From Lachnospiraceae bacterium (GTDB taxonomy: Bacteria > Bacillota > Clostridia > Lachnospirales > Lachnospiraceae): a DNA stretch of 34,126 nucleotides. The notes below the pieces were generated by a model. That model was not told where the DNA came from. It saw only the letters and a list, made by a program, of their open reading frames with translations, and did no database searches. Each line of letters starts with the position of its first letter. Within the stretch, counting starts at the first letter, position 1. The stretch covers positions 1-34,126 of the forward strand of contig JAQVHQ010000039.1 in the NCBI GenBank assembly GCA_028696165.1. The letters run 5' to 3'. The position numbers were made by a program, and so were the translations under genes. Below are positions 26,529 through 34,126 of the stretch, one piece after another.

Positions 26529-26796
26529 AAAGTGGGAAGATATAGAACAAGAATTAGATATTGATGAAGAAGATGAAATTATGATTGAATTTGAGATGGA
26601 TTTAATCCGTACTATGGTAAAATTGAGAGAAAATCAAGGACTATCCCAGAAAAAATTAGCTGAGCTATGTGGGATGAAACAACCGACACTTGCAAAGATA
26701 GAGAAAAGAAAGCATTCGCCGCAGGTAAATAGTCTGTTGAAAGTATTAAGACCATTGGGCTATACACTTCAGATTGTGCCCATAAAAGGCAAATGA
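26521..26796 (+). CDS. XRE-family antitoxin (HigA type)
   Basis: A 91-residue protein whose ATG lies inside the toxin gene, 5 bases after AAGGAGGGG (26507-26515), so its translation is coupled to the toxin. Residues 1-30 are very acidic (EQELDIDEEDEIMIEFEMDL) and probably wrap the toxin. A helix-turn-helix follows: MVKLRENQGLSQKKLAELCG and MKQPTLAKIEKRKHSPQVNS, with the typical closing helix LLKVLRPLGYTLQIVPI. Antitoxins of this family repress their own promoter as dimers. It is intact, unlike the toxin, so it may persist as a repressor or as an antidote to a related toxin elsewhere. Confidence 0.9.
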   Translation: MYKKWEDIEQELDIDEEDEIMIEFEMDLIRTMVKLRENQGLSQKKLAELCGMKQPTLAKIEKRKHSPQVNSLLKVLRPLGYTLQIVPIKGK

Positions 26797-26804
26797 TAAA
26801 GGCA

Positions 26805-26840
26805 TCAGAGAGCGTATAGTTATTCACACTCTCTGACTTT
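26805..26840. terminator. Possible shared hairpin between convergent genes
   Basis: TCAGAGAG (26805-26812) pairs with CTCTCTGA (26829-26836), followed by CTTT on the plus strand. The loop is 16 bases and holds the stop codon of the minus-strand regulator. The stem is short, so this is only a candidate end for the antitoxin transcript. Confidence 0.4.
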
Positions 26841-28352
26841 CATAATAGCAAACACAATTCGAAGTTCCAGCCGTACTTTCATATCGTCCAGATCCAATTC
26901 GGAAATCTCACGTATCCTCTGCAGCTGATATAAGAAAGTTGCCCGTTGCAGATATAGGATACGTATGGTCTTAGCAATATTCATATTCTGTTCTAAAAAC
27001 ACTTGCAGAGCCTGGGTCAGACTGCGCTGGTGCTTCTTATCGTATTCCATTAATTTTACTAATCCTGGAGGGCATAGAGACCGTGTGCTGTGTTCTCCGG
27101 CAGCTCTGTCAAGAAGGTACTGCAGGGCATATTGTTCATAGTGGTAGCACCAGATTGTTTCATCCAGTTTGCTACCGATGTGCAGCGCTGCATGTGCCTG
27201 ATCATAATAATCTGCCAGATTATGGAAATCATCAAATTCATTGCTGACGCCGGCTTTTAACAGCCCTTCGCGAAGTATGTATGCAAGAGACATAAGCACT
27301 TGCTCTTTCGTAGTCTTTCCCTGACGAAGATTGGCAATTAGCAAAATGTAATCATCTAAAAGCAACGAAGCGGTTCCTGGAAGGGTGGCCTCTAAACGGC
27401 AGCAGACAGCTGATACCGTGTGGATAGCCTGGTCGTAGCTACTGATGCGTATGAGAGCACAAAAGTATCGGTCATCTGTAGTCCACTGCATTTCTGTCAA
27501 AGCCTGTTGTACCTGAAAGGGCTCCATCTCTTCTCTTTGCAGCAATTTCATAATGCAAGGGTCGAAGCGTTGAGGATGATTATTTAAAGTTAAATTTTGC
27601 TTTTGCATCATGCGCTTTACATATTCTGAGAGAAACATCAGAATACAGGCGTCACTTTCCTTTAAGGGGCGGTCTATCTCACAGAGCATAATTCTGGCGA
27701 CATAGATATCTGAGATTCGAATATTATAATATAGAATTCGGTAACCCCACATGTTTTCTGAGAAAATTCCAGGTTTTGTGGAATCAATGGTAGAGATAAA
27801 TTCGGAGTCAAGTTTCAATACATCAATCTCCTCATCGGGAAGAAATGCATTCACTTCTTCTTCATGAAAAAACTGTAGTTGTTTTCCTTTGTCCCGTTCA
27901 CTGAAAAAAATCATTCGAAGGCTGGGAGTATACATAGTAATCGGATTGTAGAGAAAGGGAAGTGCACAGTTCCCGAATAGTTTCAGAGGAGCATCTGTTT
28001 CCTCTAATTGATACAAGTCTTTTTCAAAATTATAGAATCTTTGAAACACATTCTGAAGTTTATGGTAGGCAGAGAAGATGGAGATTTCTGATGAAACCAT
28101 GAGCACATCCATTCCAGAAGGAATGTTTGAAGAATCTATTCTGCCAATACATAGAAATGTCCCGGTTTTTCCTCGCTTTATCAAGTCTGATAAATCATTT
28201 CCATTAATAATATAAATCGAGGCAGTATTAATTGCCTGATTTTCATAGAAAGAAATCATTTCCAAATTCCGCTCAAGCGGATCGCTGTGCAGGATCGCCT
28301 GTTCAACTGGCATATCCAGATAGTCTTTTAGAATATATGTATTTAATTTCAT
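26820..28352 (-). CDS. PucR-type transcriptional regulator
   Basis: Minus-strand gene starting at 28352, where GGAGG lies about 9 bases upstream; an ATG at 28382 lacks one. The 510-residue protein starts with MKLNTYILKDYLDMPVEQAI. Residues 1-230 form an N-terminal sensor region I cannot name. Residues about 270-395 resemble the CdaR/GGDEF-like middle domain of this family, without a cyclase motif. Residues about 440-505 carry the PucR C-terminal helix-turn-helix: LTQALQVFLEQNMNIAKTIR, then LYLQRATFLYQLQRIREI and the final LDDMKVRLELRIVFAI. Such regulators usually activate a neighbouring catabolic operon in response to its substrate. Divergence from the antiporter/methyltransferase/MFS operon makes that its likely target. 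Confidence 0.87.
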   Translation of the reverse strand: MKLNTYILKDYLDMPVEQAILHSDPLERNLEMISFYENQAINTASIYIINGNDLSDLIKRGKTGTFLCIGRIDSSNIPSGMDVLMVSSEISIFSAYHKLQNVFQRFYNFEKDLYQLEETDAPLKLFGNCALPFLYNPITMYTPSLRMIFFSERDKGKQLQFFHEEEVNAFLPDEEIDVLKLDSEFISTIDSTKPGIFSENMWGYRILYYNIRISDIYVARIMLCEIDRPLKESDACILMFLSEYVKRMMQKQNLTLNNHPQRFDPCIMKLLQREEMEPFQVQQALTEMQWTTDDRYFCALIRISSYDQAIHTVSAVCCRLEATLPGTASLLLDDYILLIANLRQGKTTKEQVLMSLAYILREGLLKAGVSNEFDDFHNLADYYDQAHAALHIGSKLDETIWCYHYEQYALQYLLDRAAGEHSTRSLCPPGLVKLMEYDKKHQRSLTQALQVFLEQNMNIAKTIRILYLQRATFLYQLQRIREISELDLDDMKVRLELRIVFAIMKVRECE

Positions 28353-28676
28353 GATTAGAAGCCTCCATTTTGCGGTTGACATATTTATTACATAATGTAT
28401 AAAAGAAAAATCGAAAGATAAGTCTGATAAAAATAAGAATTTATATAAATTATATAAAAAACACTCTGTTAAAACCTATATTTTATCAAATAGTAATAAT
28501 AAATGCTTCGTGATACAATACATTATATCAGATGAACGGCTATTTTAATACTTGAAAAACTATACAAAATATAAAGATAAAGTAAGATTATAAAAAAATA
28601 AAGTGAACGATTTTATAGAAAAATCAAAATGATAAATAGCAGAGTAACACAGCAAACGATGGGAGGGGGTAAAATC
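28353..28676. other. Divergent AT-rich control region of the PucR and NhaC genes
   Basis: This 324-base gap holds no convincing gene. A possible plus-strand extended -10 (TG-A-TACAAT, 28511-28519) lies about 155 bases before the antiporter start, with no good -35. An 11-base palindrome TACATAATGTA occurs at 28389-28399, and its half-pattern TACATTAT recurs at 28519-28526. These could be regulator sites, but the region is so AT-rich that chance is a fair alternative. Confidence 0.45.
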
Positions 28677-30017
28677 ATGAACTATGGAATTATTTCCTGT
28701 ATCCCCACATTGATTTTGATTATAGGTGTACTGAAGACCAAACGCATGACAGAGTCATTGTTTATATCCTCACTTGTTGCGGCAATCCTGACATATAAGC
28801 AGCATTTCCTGACAGGATATGTAGAATTGATTTATGAATCATTAGCGAACGAGTCATTTCAACTCCTCCTTATAGTAGCCGCCAGTTTTGGCGGAATGAT
28901 TGTATTGTTAGAGAAAAGCGGCGCAATGTTTGGATTTCGTAAAATGATGGAAAGACATTGCAGCAGTGCGAAAAAGACATTGTTGCTCACCAGTTTGTTG
29001 GGCGCGGTAGTCTTTATAGATGATTATCTTAATGCATTGGCAGTGTCCATATCTATGAAGGGGATTTCTGATCATTATAAAATCCCGAGAGAACATCTGG
29101 CATATACCGTAAACTGTATGGGTGCCTGTATCTGTGTTTTGATTCCGGTATCCAGCTGGTCAGCATTTGCCATGGGGTCACTGGTTGATTATGGACTTAG
29201 TGCTTCCGATTATTATGCCGCTATTCCGTACATGTTTTATCCATTTTGTACAATTATAATCTGTGTGCTCTTAGCTTGTGGTAAATTTCCTTTGATTGGA
29301 CCTATGAAAAAGGCATATGAGAGGGTAGAAAAGGGCGGCAGTGTTGTGCCGGATAGTTCAGCAGAGTTTTCAGAAGAAGTGTTGGAGGCGCAGGACAGGA
29401 CTGGCTCCATTATGGATTTTTTGATTCCCATGATTTGTCTGTTTGTGGGGATGCTTGCTTTTGAAAATAATATTGTCACCGGTATCTTATTGGCATTGGC
29501 AGCTATGTTTGGTCTGTATTGTCTGAAAGACCATATGCCTGTAAAGGAATTTACGAAGAACTTTACAGATGGAATTATTGATATGGTGCCGTTGTTATTT
29601 AACATTTTACTGGCTTTCATGATCCAGGCGGCCAATGGTAAGATGGGATTCTCGGATTTTATCATATCAGCATTTACGCGGAATATTAACCCTAAGTTCC
29701 TGCCTGTGATGGCATTTTTAATCGTAGGAGGTACTGCATTTTTAGCAGCTTCCTTCTGGGCATTGATTGTTATTACATTTCCTATATTTATACCTTTGGC
29801 TCAGAGTATGGGAATTGAGGTATCTCTGGTAATAGCTGCTATTATGTCTGGTGTGGCATTAGGCAGTCAGGCTTGTCTGTATTCAGATGCTATATTCATG
29901 GTAGCATCGGGGACGGAGGTTTCTAATGAAGTACAGTTTAATTCAGTTTTACCCTATATTTTAATTGGCGCGATATCTGCAGCCTGTCTGTTTCTTGTGG
30001 CAGGTCTGACATTATAA
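28677..30017 (+). CDS. Na+/H+ antiporter NhaC family protein
   Basis: The ATG at 28677 follows GGGAGGGGG; an upstream in-frame ATG at 28629 has no ribosome site. The 446-residue protein has about 11 hydrophobic helices and is typical of the NhaC-type antiporter family. Conserved features include FGGMIVLLEKSGAM, the charged intramembrane FIDDYLNALAVSI, CMGACICVLIPVSSWSAFAMG and the late SGVALGSQACLYSDAIFMVA. The family exchanges Na+ for H+ or couples ion gradients to organic substrates such as malate/lactate or amino acids. Because it leads an operon with a methyltransferase and an MFS permease, it may be a substrate transporter, not a housekeeping antiporter; this is inference. The next gene follows after 18 bases. 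Confidence 0.9.
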   Translation: MNYGIISCIPTLILIIGVLKTKRMTESLFISSLVAAILTYKQHFLTGYVELIYESLANESFQLLLIVAASFGGMIVLLEKSGAMFGFRKMMERHCSSAKKTLLLTSLLGAVVFIDDYLNALAVSISMKGISDHYKIPREHLAYTVNCMGACICVLIPVSSWSAFAMGSLVDYGLSASDYYAAIPYMFYPFCTIIICVLLACGKFPLIGPMKKAYERVEKGGSVVPDSSAEFSEEVLEAQDRTGSIMDFLIPMICLFVGMLAFENNIVTGILLALAAMFGLYCLKDHMPVKEFTKNFTDGIIDMVPLLFNILLAFMIQAANGKMGFSDFIISAFTRNINPKFLPVMAFLIVGGTAFLAASFWALIVITFPIFIPLAQSMGIEVSLVIAAIMSGVALGSQACLYSDAIFMVASGTEVSNEVQFNSVLPYILIGAISAACLFLVAGLTL

Positions 30018-30035
30018 AAGAAGGAGATAAACATT

Positions 30036-31025
30036 ATGTTAACCAAAAAACAAAATTTATTAGAAACAATTCATGGAGGGAATCCGGATCGATTTGTAAA
30101 TCAGTATGAGTTTTTACATATAGCCATGTCTGATCCATTTGCTATGACAGATCCCTATCCGGCACCGGGACAGAGTAATATCAAAAATGGCTGGGGTGTA
30201 ACACTTTCCTGGCCGGAGGGAGTTCCGGGTGCGTTTCCAGTACATACACCGGAAACGATTGTATGCAAGGATATTACAAAATGGAAAGAGTCTGTAAAGG
30301 CACCAAATCTGATTTTTCCGGATGCTATGTGGGAAGAGGCACAAAAAGATGTGGAGAGTGTGGATAGAAGTCAGGAATTTGTGGCACCGTTTATTGCGCC
30401 GGGAGTGTTTGACCAGTGTCATTATCTGATGTCCATACAGGAAGCGCTTATGGCATTCTATACGGATCCGGAACCTTTGAAAGATATGATAAAATATATT
30501 ACAGAATGGGAACTTCAATACGCAGAGACGCTATGCGATAAACTTCATCCGGATGCACTGTTTCATCATGATGACTGGGGAAGTCAGAATTCTACCTTTA
30601 TCTCTCCGGCTATGTTTGAAGAATTCTTCCTGGACAGTTACAAACAGATTTATGGTTATTATAAATCTCATGGAGTGGAACTGGTGGTACATCATTCAGA
30701 TTCTTATGCAGCTACATTAGTTCCTTATATGATTGATATGGGAATCGATATCTGGCAGGGAGTTATGACTTCTAACAATATTCCGGAGCTGATTGAAAAA
30801 TACGGTGGACAGATTTCCTTTATGGGTGGAATTGACAGTGCAAAGGTGGATTTCCCGGGATGGAACGAACAGGTAGTTGCAGAAGAAGTTGAAAAAGCCT
30901 GCAGAGCCTGTGGAACAAAGTATTTTATACCATGCGCATCCCAGGGACTTCCTATGTCAACCTTTGATGGGGTTTATGAGAGCTTATGTACAGAAATCGA
31001 TAAAATGAGTAAAAAAATGTTTTAA
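30036..31025 (+). CDS. Uroporphyrinogen decarboxylase-fold methyltransferase (MtaA-like)
   Basis: A 329-residue protein of the UroD superfamily, more like corrinoid-dependent methyltransferases than true haem enzymes: there is no haem gene nearby, and the arginine-rich N-terminal motif of HemE is absent. It begins LTKKQNLLETIHGGNPDRFVNQYEF and has FHHDDWGSQNSTFISP and FMGGIDSAK. In MtaA/MtbA the zinc ligands follow a His-x-Cys ... Cys pattern. Here the corresponding segment is HHSDSYA (His219, His220, Ser221), so the first Cys is missing, while Cys300 in IPCASQG is kept. The enzyme probably transfers a methyl group from a methoxylated or methylated compound to a corrinoid protein or the reverse; none is encoded in the window. 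It sits between the antiporter and MFS genes in a tight operon. Confidence 0.85.
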   Translation: MLTKKQNLLETIHGGNPDRFVNQYEFLHIAMSDPFAMTDPYPAPGQSNIKNGWGVTLSWPEGVPGAFPVHTPETIVCKDITKWKESVKAPNLIFPDAMWEEAQKDVESVDRSQEFVAPFIAPGVFDQCHYLMSIQEALMAFYTDPEPLKDMIKYITEWELQYAETLCDKLHPDALFHHDDWGSQNSTFISPAMFEEFFLDSYKQIYGYYKSHGVELVVHHSDSYAATLVPYMIDMGIDIWQGVMTSNNIPELIEKYGGQISFMGGIDSAKVDFPGWNEQVVAEEVEKACRACGTKYFIPCASQGLPMSTFDGVYESLCTEIDKMSKKMF

Positions 31026-31046
31026 CAAACCTAGGGGGAAAGAAAT

Positions 31047-32258
31047 ATGGAAGTTAAAAAATACGATTTTAGGACAATTATGTTAATGCTCATTCTCTTT
31101 TTGAGTAATGTAGCAATTATGGGAACTACATTCTATTCTGTTATTATGACACAGTTATACTCAACATATGAAGAATGGGTGGTAAATCTTACGATGTCAC
31201 TTCCAGCTTTAGTGGGGTTGGTTGCCTGCCTGGCAGCTGGAAAAATCTGTGATATGATGGATAAAAAGGTTATGTTTATCGCAGGACTTGTGTTGTTTGC
31301 TATTACCGGTACCGTATTTGGCGGATTCGGATATAACAGCAATCTTCTGATGATTGGTGCGGCTGCATTCAACGGTGGTATCTGTTATGGTATGGTAAGT
31401 GTCTCAGCAGTAGGATTGATTACAGACTGCTTTGGTAATGAGGATCAGCGTGGTAAAGTAATGGGGTGGTATAATGGAGCCATGGCTTTAGTGGGGGCAG
31501 TGCTTAGCATGGTCTATGGCGGTCTTGCAGTTATTGATTGGAAATTGGCATCTCAGGCAAACTGGTTTGCTCTGGTGGTGGCAGTTCTAACTATCTTTTT
31601 TGTACCTGCCTGCCCACCGAAGAAAAATAATTCGACGGATTCAGAAGCTGTAAAAGCACAAAAGGCTGCAAAAGAAAAGGGTTGGGCAAAACGTCTGATT
31701 CCGTTACTCCTGGCATTCTTCTTTGTGGGATTTGCTTATATGACATTCCAGACTTATATTGATTTGTATGTGTCATCCAATAATCTGGGGGATTCTGCAT
31801 TTACGGGACTTCTGGGAACTGTACAGACACTGTTTTCCTTTGTGGCATGTACTGCATTTGGATTTACTTATGGTAAATTAAAGACGAAATTAAGTGTAAT
31901 CGGATACTTCGTACTTGCTTTAGGGCTGGTTGTATTATTCCTCTTCCCATCTAAAATCACAGCGATTGCAGTTACTGCTGTATTGGGAGCTGCATGGGGA
32001 TCTGTATATACCTATTGGTTCTTTAGGGCAACGGTTGTCGTCCCGGAAAGTATGGTTGGAACTGCAACTGGATTGATTACAACAGCTAATTCACTGTCCT
32101 ATCTGCCTATGGCTTATGTAGTTACAGGAAGTATGGCTATGATGAATACAGAGAATTTCACAAAAACTATGCCGATATATATCGTAATCATTGTGATTTG
32201 CGCAGTGATTGCAGTATTTTATAACATCAAAACAGGGAAAGAAGAGGCAGAAGCTTAA
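31047..32258 (+). CDS. MFS transporter
   Basis: A 403-residue major facilitator with about 12 hydrophobic helices in two halves, split by a charged central loop around residues 190-215. The signature loop between helices 2 and 3 reads GKICDMMDKKVMFIAGL, and EDQRGKVMGWYNG and GTATGLITTANSLSYLPMAY are typical of the oxalate/formate-antiporter-like (OFA) branch. There is no signal peptide, and the C-terminus is short and charged. The gene is 21 bases after the methyltransferase gene and is closed by a strong terminator, so it ends the operon. It probably moves the substrate or the demethylated product of the neighbouring enzyme; the cargo is unknown. Confidence 0.88.
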   Translation: MEVKKYDFRTIMLMLILFLSNVAIMGTTFYSVIMTQLYSTYEEWVVNLTMSLPALVGLVACLAAGKICDMMDKKVMFIAGLVLFAITGTVFGGFGYNSNLLMIGAAAFNGGICYGMVSVSAVGLITDCFGNEDQRGKVMGWYNGAMALVGAVLSMVYGGLAVIDWKLASQANWFALVVAVLTIFFVPACPPKKNNSTDSEAVKAQKAAKEKGWAKRLIPLLLAFFFVGFAYMTFQTYIDLYVSSNNLGDSAFTGLLGTVQTLFSFVACTAFGFTYGKLKTKLSVIGYFVLALGLVVLFLFPSKITAIAVTAVLGAAWGSVYTYWFFRATVVVPESMVGTATGLITTANSLSYLPMAYVVTGSMAMMNTENFTKTMPIYIVIIVICAVIAVFYNIKTGKEEAEA

Positions 32259-32282
32259 TATAAGAGACGAGTATAAATAGAT

Positions 32283-32329
32283 AAAAATGAGCACATCACT
32301 GAGAAAATTCCGGTGATGTGCTTATTTTT
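32283..32329 (+). terminator. Rho-independent terminator of the NhaC/methyltransferase/MFS operon
   Basis: AGCACATCAC (32290-32299) pairs with GTGATGTGCT, and the stem extends through a G-T pair into flanking A and T tracts. It lies about 25 bases after the MFS stop. Confidence 0.9.
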
Positions 32330-32378
32330 ATAAAAGCACATTAAGGCAGAGAATACCGCAGAATTATCAAAATAGTAA

Positions 32379-32407
32379 TGGTGTTTATTTAGGAAAAATG
32401 CTATACT
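32379..32407 (+). promoter_or_regulatory. Candidate promoter of mgtE
   Basis: A -10 TATACT lies at 32402-32407, with a poor -35 (TGGTGT) 17 bases upstream. It would give a leader of about 130 bases, which would include the structured element at 32472-32519. Confidence 0.35.
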
Positions 32408-32471
32408 TGTGAAAAGATAATTTATAGAAAAATCCTCTTATATATGAGTAAATATCTATAAATGTATATGC

Positions 32472-32519
32472 GGAGCCCTTATTCAAAGGGTTTCTTTGCG
32501 TGCCAGGCGGATGAATAAG
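32472..32519 (+). promoter_or_regulatory. Structured mgtE leader with mutually exclusive pairings
   Basis: GGAGCCCTT (32472-32480) can pair with AAGGGTTTC (32486-32494), including two G-T pairs, around the loop ATTCA. Alternatively CTTATTCA (32478-32485) pairs perfectly with TGAATAAG (32512-32519). The second pairing uses the loop and part of the first stem, so the two compete or form a pseudoknot. It ends 26 bases before the start codon, close to the ribosome site. I cannot match it to the M-box or any riboswitch I know. Confidence 0.45.
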
Positions 32520-32545
32520 CCAGCAAGGGAAAGTGAGGTGCAGCG

Positions 32546-33940
32546 ATGGAATCAGAAAATTTATTAAAACCAAATTATGAGGAAGAATTGGCCAGAGTCA
32601 TAAAGAGTGATCTGCCGGAGGAAGAACTGCGTAAGCAGCTGGATAATTATCATGAAAATGATATAGCCGGTTCGTTGGAATTATTAAATGTGGAAGAACG
32701 CAAGAAGCTGTACCGTATCCTGGGTGCGGAGCGAGTATCGGAAATTTTCACTTATCTAGATGATGTTGGCAAGTATATCGGCGAATTGAATCTGGAAAGT
32801 GCTGCAGGAATTATCGAGAACATGGATTCCGATGATGCGGTTGATGTTCTGGAAGAAGTCGGAGATGAGGTCAGAGAACAACTGATTGAACTCATGAATG
32901 AGGAGAGCAAGCACGATATTGATTTGATTCGTTCTTATGATGAAGATGAGATCGGCAGTAAGATGACCACCAACTTTATCGAAATCAAGAAGAATTTGAC
33001 CATCCGCCAGGCGATGAAAGAACTGATAAGCCAGGCGGAAGAAAATGATAATATCAATACCATCTATGTCAGTGATGAACACGGGAAATTCTACGGCGCA
33101 CTGGAATTAAAAGATCTGATTACAGCGAGAGAATACGCAGAGTTAGAACCTCTGATTAGTACTTCCTACCCTTATGTCAGAGATCATGAGTCCATCAGCG
33201 ATTGTATTGAGAGAATCAAGGATTACGCGGAAGATTCTATTCCTATACTAAATGAAGAAAATGAAATACTTGGTGTTATTACCGCTCAGGATATCGTTGA
33301 AGTTGTAGATGATGAGATGGGTGATGATTATGCAAAACTGGCTGGTTTGACGGCGGAAGAAGACTTGCATGAGACATTGTTTCAAAGCATGAAGAAGCGT
33401 ATGCCATGGCTTATTGCTCTGTTATTTTTGGGCATGGGTGTATCTACGGTGGTAGGTATGTTTGAGGGCGTAGTGTCTCAGATTGCGATTATTGTCTGTT
33501 TTCAGTCACTGATTCTTGATATGGCTGGAAATGTGGGAACTCAGTCACTGGCTGTTACCATCCGGGTGCTTATGGATGAGAATTTGAAAGCAAAGCAGAA
33601 GATTCAACTGGTGTTAAAAGAGATGCGTGTGGGATTTTCTAACGGTCTGGTACTTGGTGTTCTGTCATTTTTATTTATTGGATTTTATGTGTATTTACTA
33701 AAAGGAAAGACATTGGTGTATGCTTTTGCTATATCGGGATGCGTAGGAGTGGCACTTATGGCAGCTATGGTAATCTCCAGTCTGGTCGGCACAGTAGTTC
33801 CTATGTTTTTTCACAAGATCAAAATCGATCCGGCAGTGGCTTCCGGTCCGTTGATTACAACAGTAAATGATTTAGTTGCGGTAATCACTTACTATGGTTT
33901 GGCCTGGGTATTCTTAATTAACATACTGCAAATGGTGTAG
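32546..33940 (+). CDS. mgtE: Magnesium transporter MgtE
   Basis: A 464-residue Mg2+ channel of normal family length. Residues 1-130 are the acidic helical N domain, with GAERVSEIFTYLDDVGKYI and IIENMDSDDAVDVLEEVGDE. Two CBS domains follow, at about 140-195 and 200-260 (TTNFIEIKKNLTIRQAM; NEENEILGVITAQDIVEVVD). The five-helix pore domain covers about 285-464, with the signatures MAGNVGTQSLAVTIRVL and DPAVASGPLITTVNDLVAV. The Asp in the last motif corresponds to the Mg2+ selectivity residue of the family. The cytoplasmic domains close the gate when internal Mg2+ is high. The ATG at 32546 has GTGAGGTG upstream. A structured leader precedes it; no clear terminator is seen before the window ends. 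Confidence 0.95.
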   Translation: MESENLLKPNYEEELARVIKSDLPEEELRKQLDNYHENDIAGSLELLNVEERKKLYRILGAERVSEIFTYLDDVGKYIGELNLESAAGIIENMDSDDAVDVLEEVGDEVREQLIELMNEESKHDIDLIRSYDEDEIGSKMTTNFIEIKKNLTIRQAMKELISQAEENDNINTIYVSDEHGKFYGALELKDLITAREYAELEPLISTSYPYVRDHESISDCIERIKDYAEDSIPILNEENEILGVITAQDIVEVVDDEMGDDYAKLAGLTAEEDLHETLFQSMKKRMPWLIALLFLGMGVSTVVGMFEGVVSQIAIIVCFQSLILDMAGNVGTQSLAVTIRVLMDENLKAKQKIQLVLKEMRVGFSNGLVLGVLSFLFIGFYVYLLKGKTLVYAFAISGCVGVALMAAMVISSLVGTVVPMFFHKIKIDPAVASGPLITTVNDLVAVITYYGLAWVFLINILQMV

Positions 33941-34126
33941 GAGAACAAGGAAAATGAAGACTTGTCAAGCATGAATGCAAAAGATATAATAGAAAATAAG
34001 CAATGTCATTTAGATAAGCATTTCGTCTGTTAGGAAAGGTATCTCACAGGTTACAAGCCTCTGAAAAATCTGTTTAGTTAAGAAAAGGCATGTGAAAACG
34101 GTTGAGATTTGAATCAGGAAAACAAA
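33941..34126. other. Window end without a recognisable gene
   Basis: The 186 bases after mgtE contain only very short frames without ribosome sites, and no clear hairpin with a U tract. The next gene lies outside the window. Confidence 0.6.

Noticed and set aside
30036-31025. True uroporphyrinogen decarboxylase (HemE)
   Set aside because: The N-terminal arginine-rich HemE motif is absent, the length and HDDWGSQ/HHSDS segments fit methyltransferase-like members, and no haem genes are adjacent.
32330-32545. M-box (ykoK) magnesium riboswitch upstream of mgtE
   Set aside because: The position and gene fit, but I could not find the conserved M-box blocks such as the GGCTCCT or GCTGCTGCCC segments. 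I report only an unclassified structured leader.
33972-34034. A 20-codon frame after mgtE
   Set aside because: It has no ribosome binding site and no recognisable content.

Overview
The window looks like chromosomal DNA of a gut-type, low-to-moderate GC Firmicute. Lachnospiraceae (Blautia, Dorea or a relative) is my best guess. The reasons are strong AGGAGG ribosome binding sites, Gram-positive terminators, giant PAS hybrid kinases, a BspA-like leucine-rich repeat surface protein, a UroD-type methyltransferase and DUF6273. This is inference from gene style; no rRNA or other marker is present.

Layout. 1-2.9 kb: a Bax inhibitor-1/YccA membrane protein, a LysR regulator only 2 bases behind it, and a DUF6273 protein closed by a clear terminator. 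3.1-9.7 kb: a probable operon of hybrid histidine kinase, GT4 glycosyltransferase and GH13 alpha-glucosidase. 9.8-12.9 kb: a second hybrid kinase with its own promoter. 13.1-18.4 kb: an amidohydrolase, then a likely operon of a membrane diguanylate cyclase carrying a C-terminal receiver, an AI-2E family permease (TTG start) and an M18 aminopeptidase. 18.5-23.1 kb: a 1532-residue leucine-rich repeat surface protein with two tandem-repeat low-complexity zones. 23.3-24.8 kb: a rhodanese lipoprotein, a tiny unrecognised ORF and a lipoprotein with 21-bp repeats. 24.8-26.0 kb: divergent GNAT and TspO genes separated by a perfect 61-bp hairpin. 26.2-26.8 kb: an AT-rich HigBA/RelE-type toxin-antitoxin pair whose toxin seems to have lost an internal segment. 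26.8-32.3 kb: a PucR-type regulator divergent from a Na+/H+ antiporter, UroD-like methyltransferase and MFS operon. 32.5-33.9 kb: MgtE with a structured leader.

How parts may work together. Two multi-PAS kinases and a receiver-tagged diguanylate cyclase sit within 13 kb, so the 3-16 kb stretch is rich in signalling; neither kinase has an Hpt domain. The PucR/NhaC/UroD/MFS block reads as a substrate-responsive uptake and demethylation cassette whose corrinoid partner must lie elsewhere. I found no CRISPR array, tRNA, rRNA, insertion sequence or phage region. The most unusual items are the shortened toxin, the isolated hairpin, the mgtE leader and the membrane-GGDEF-REC protein.
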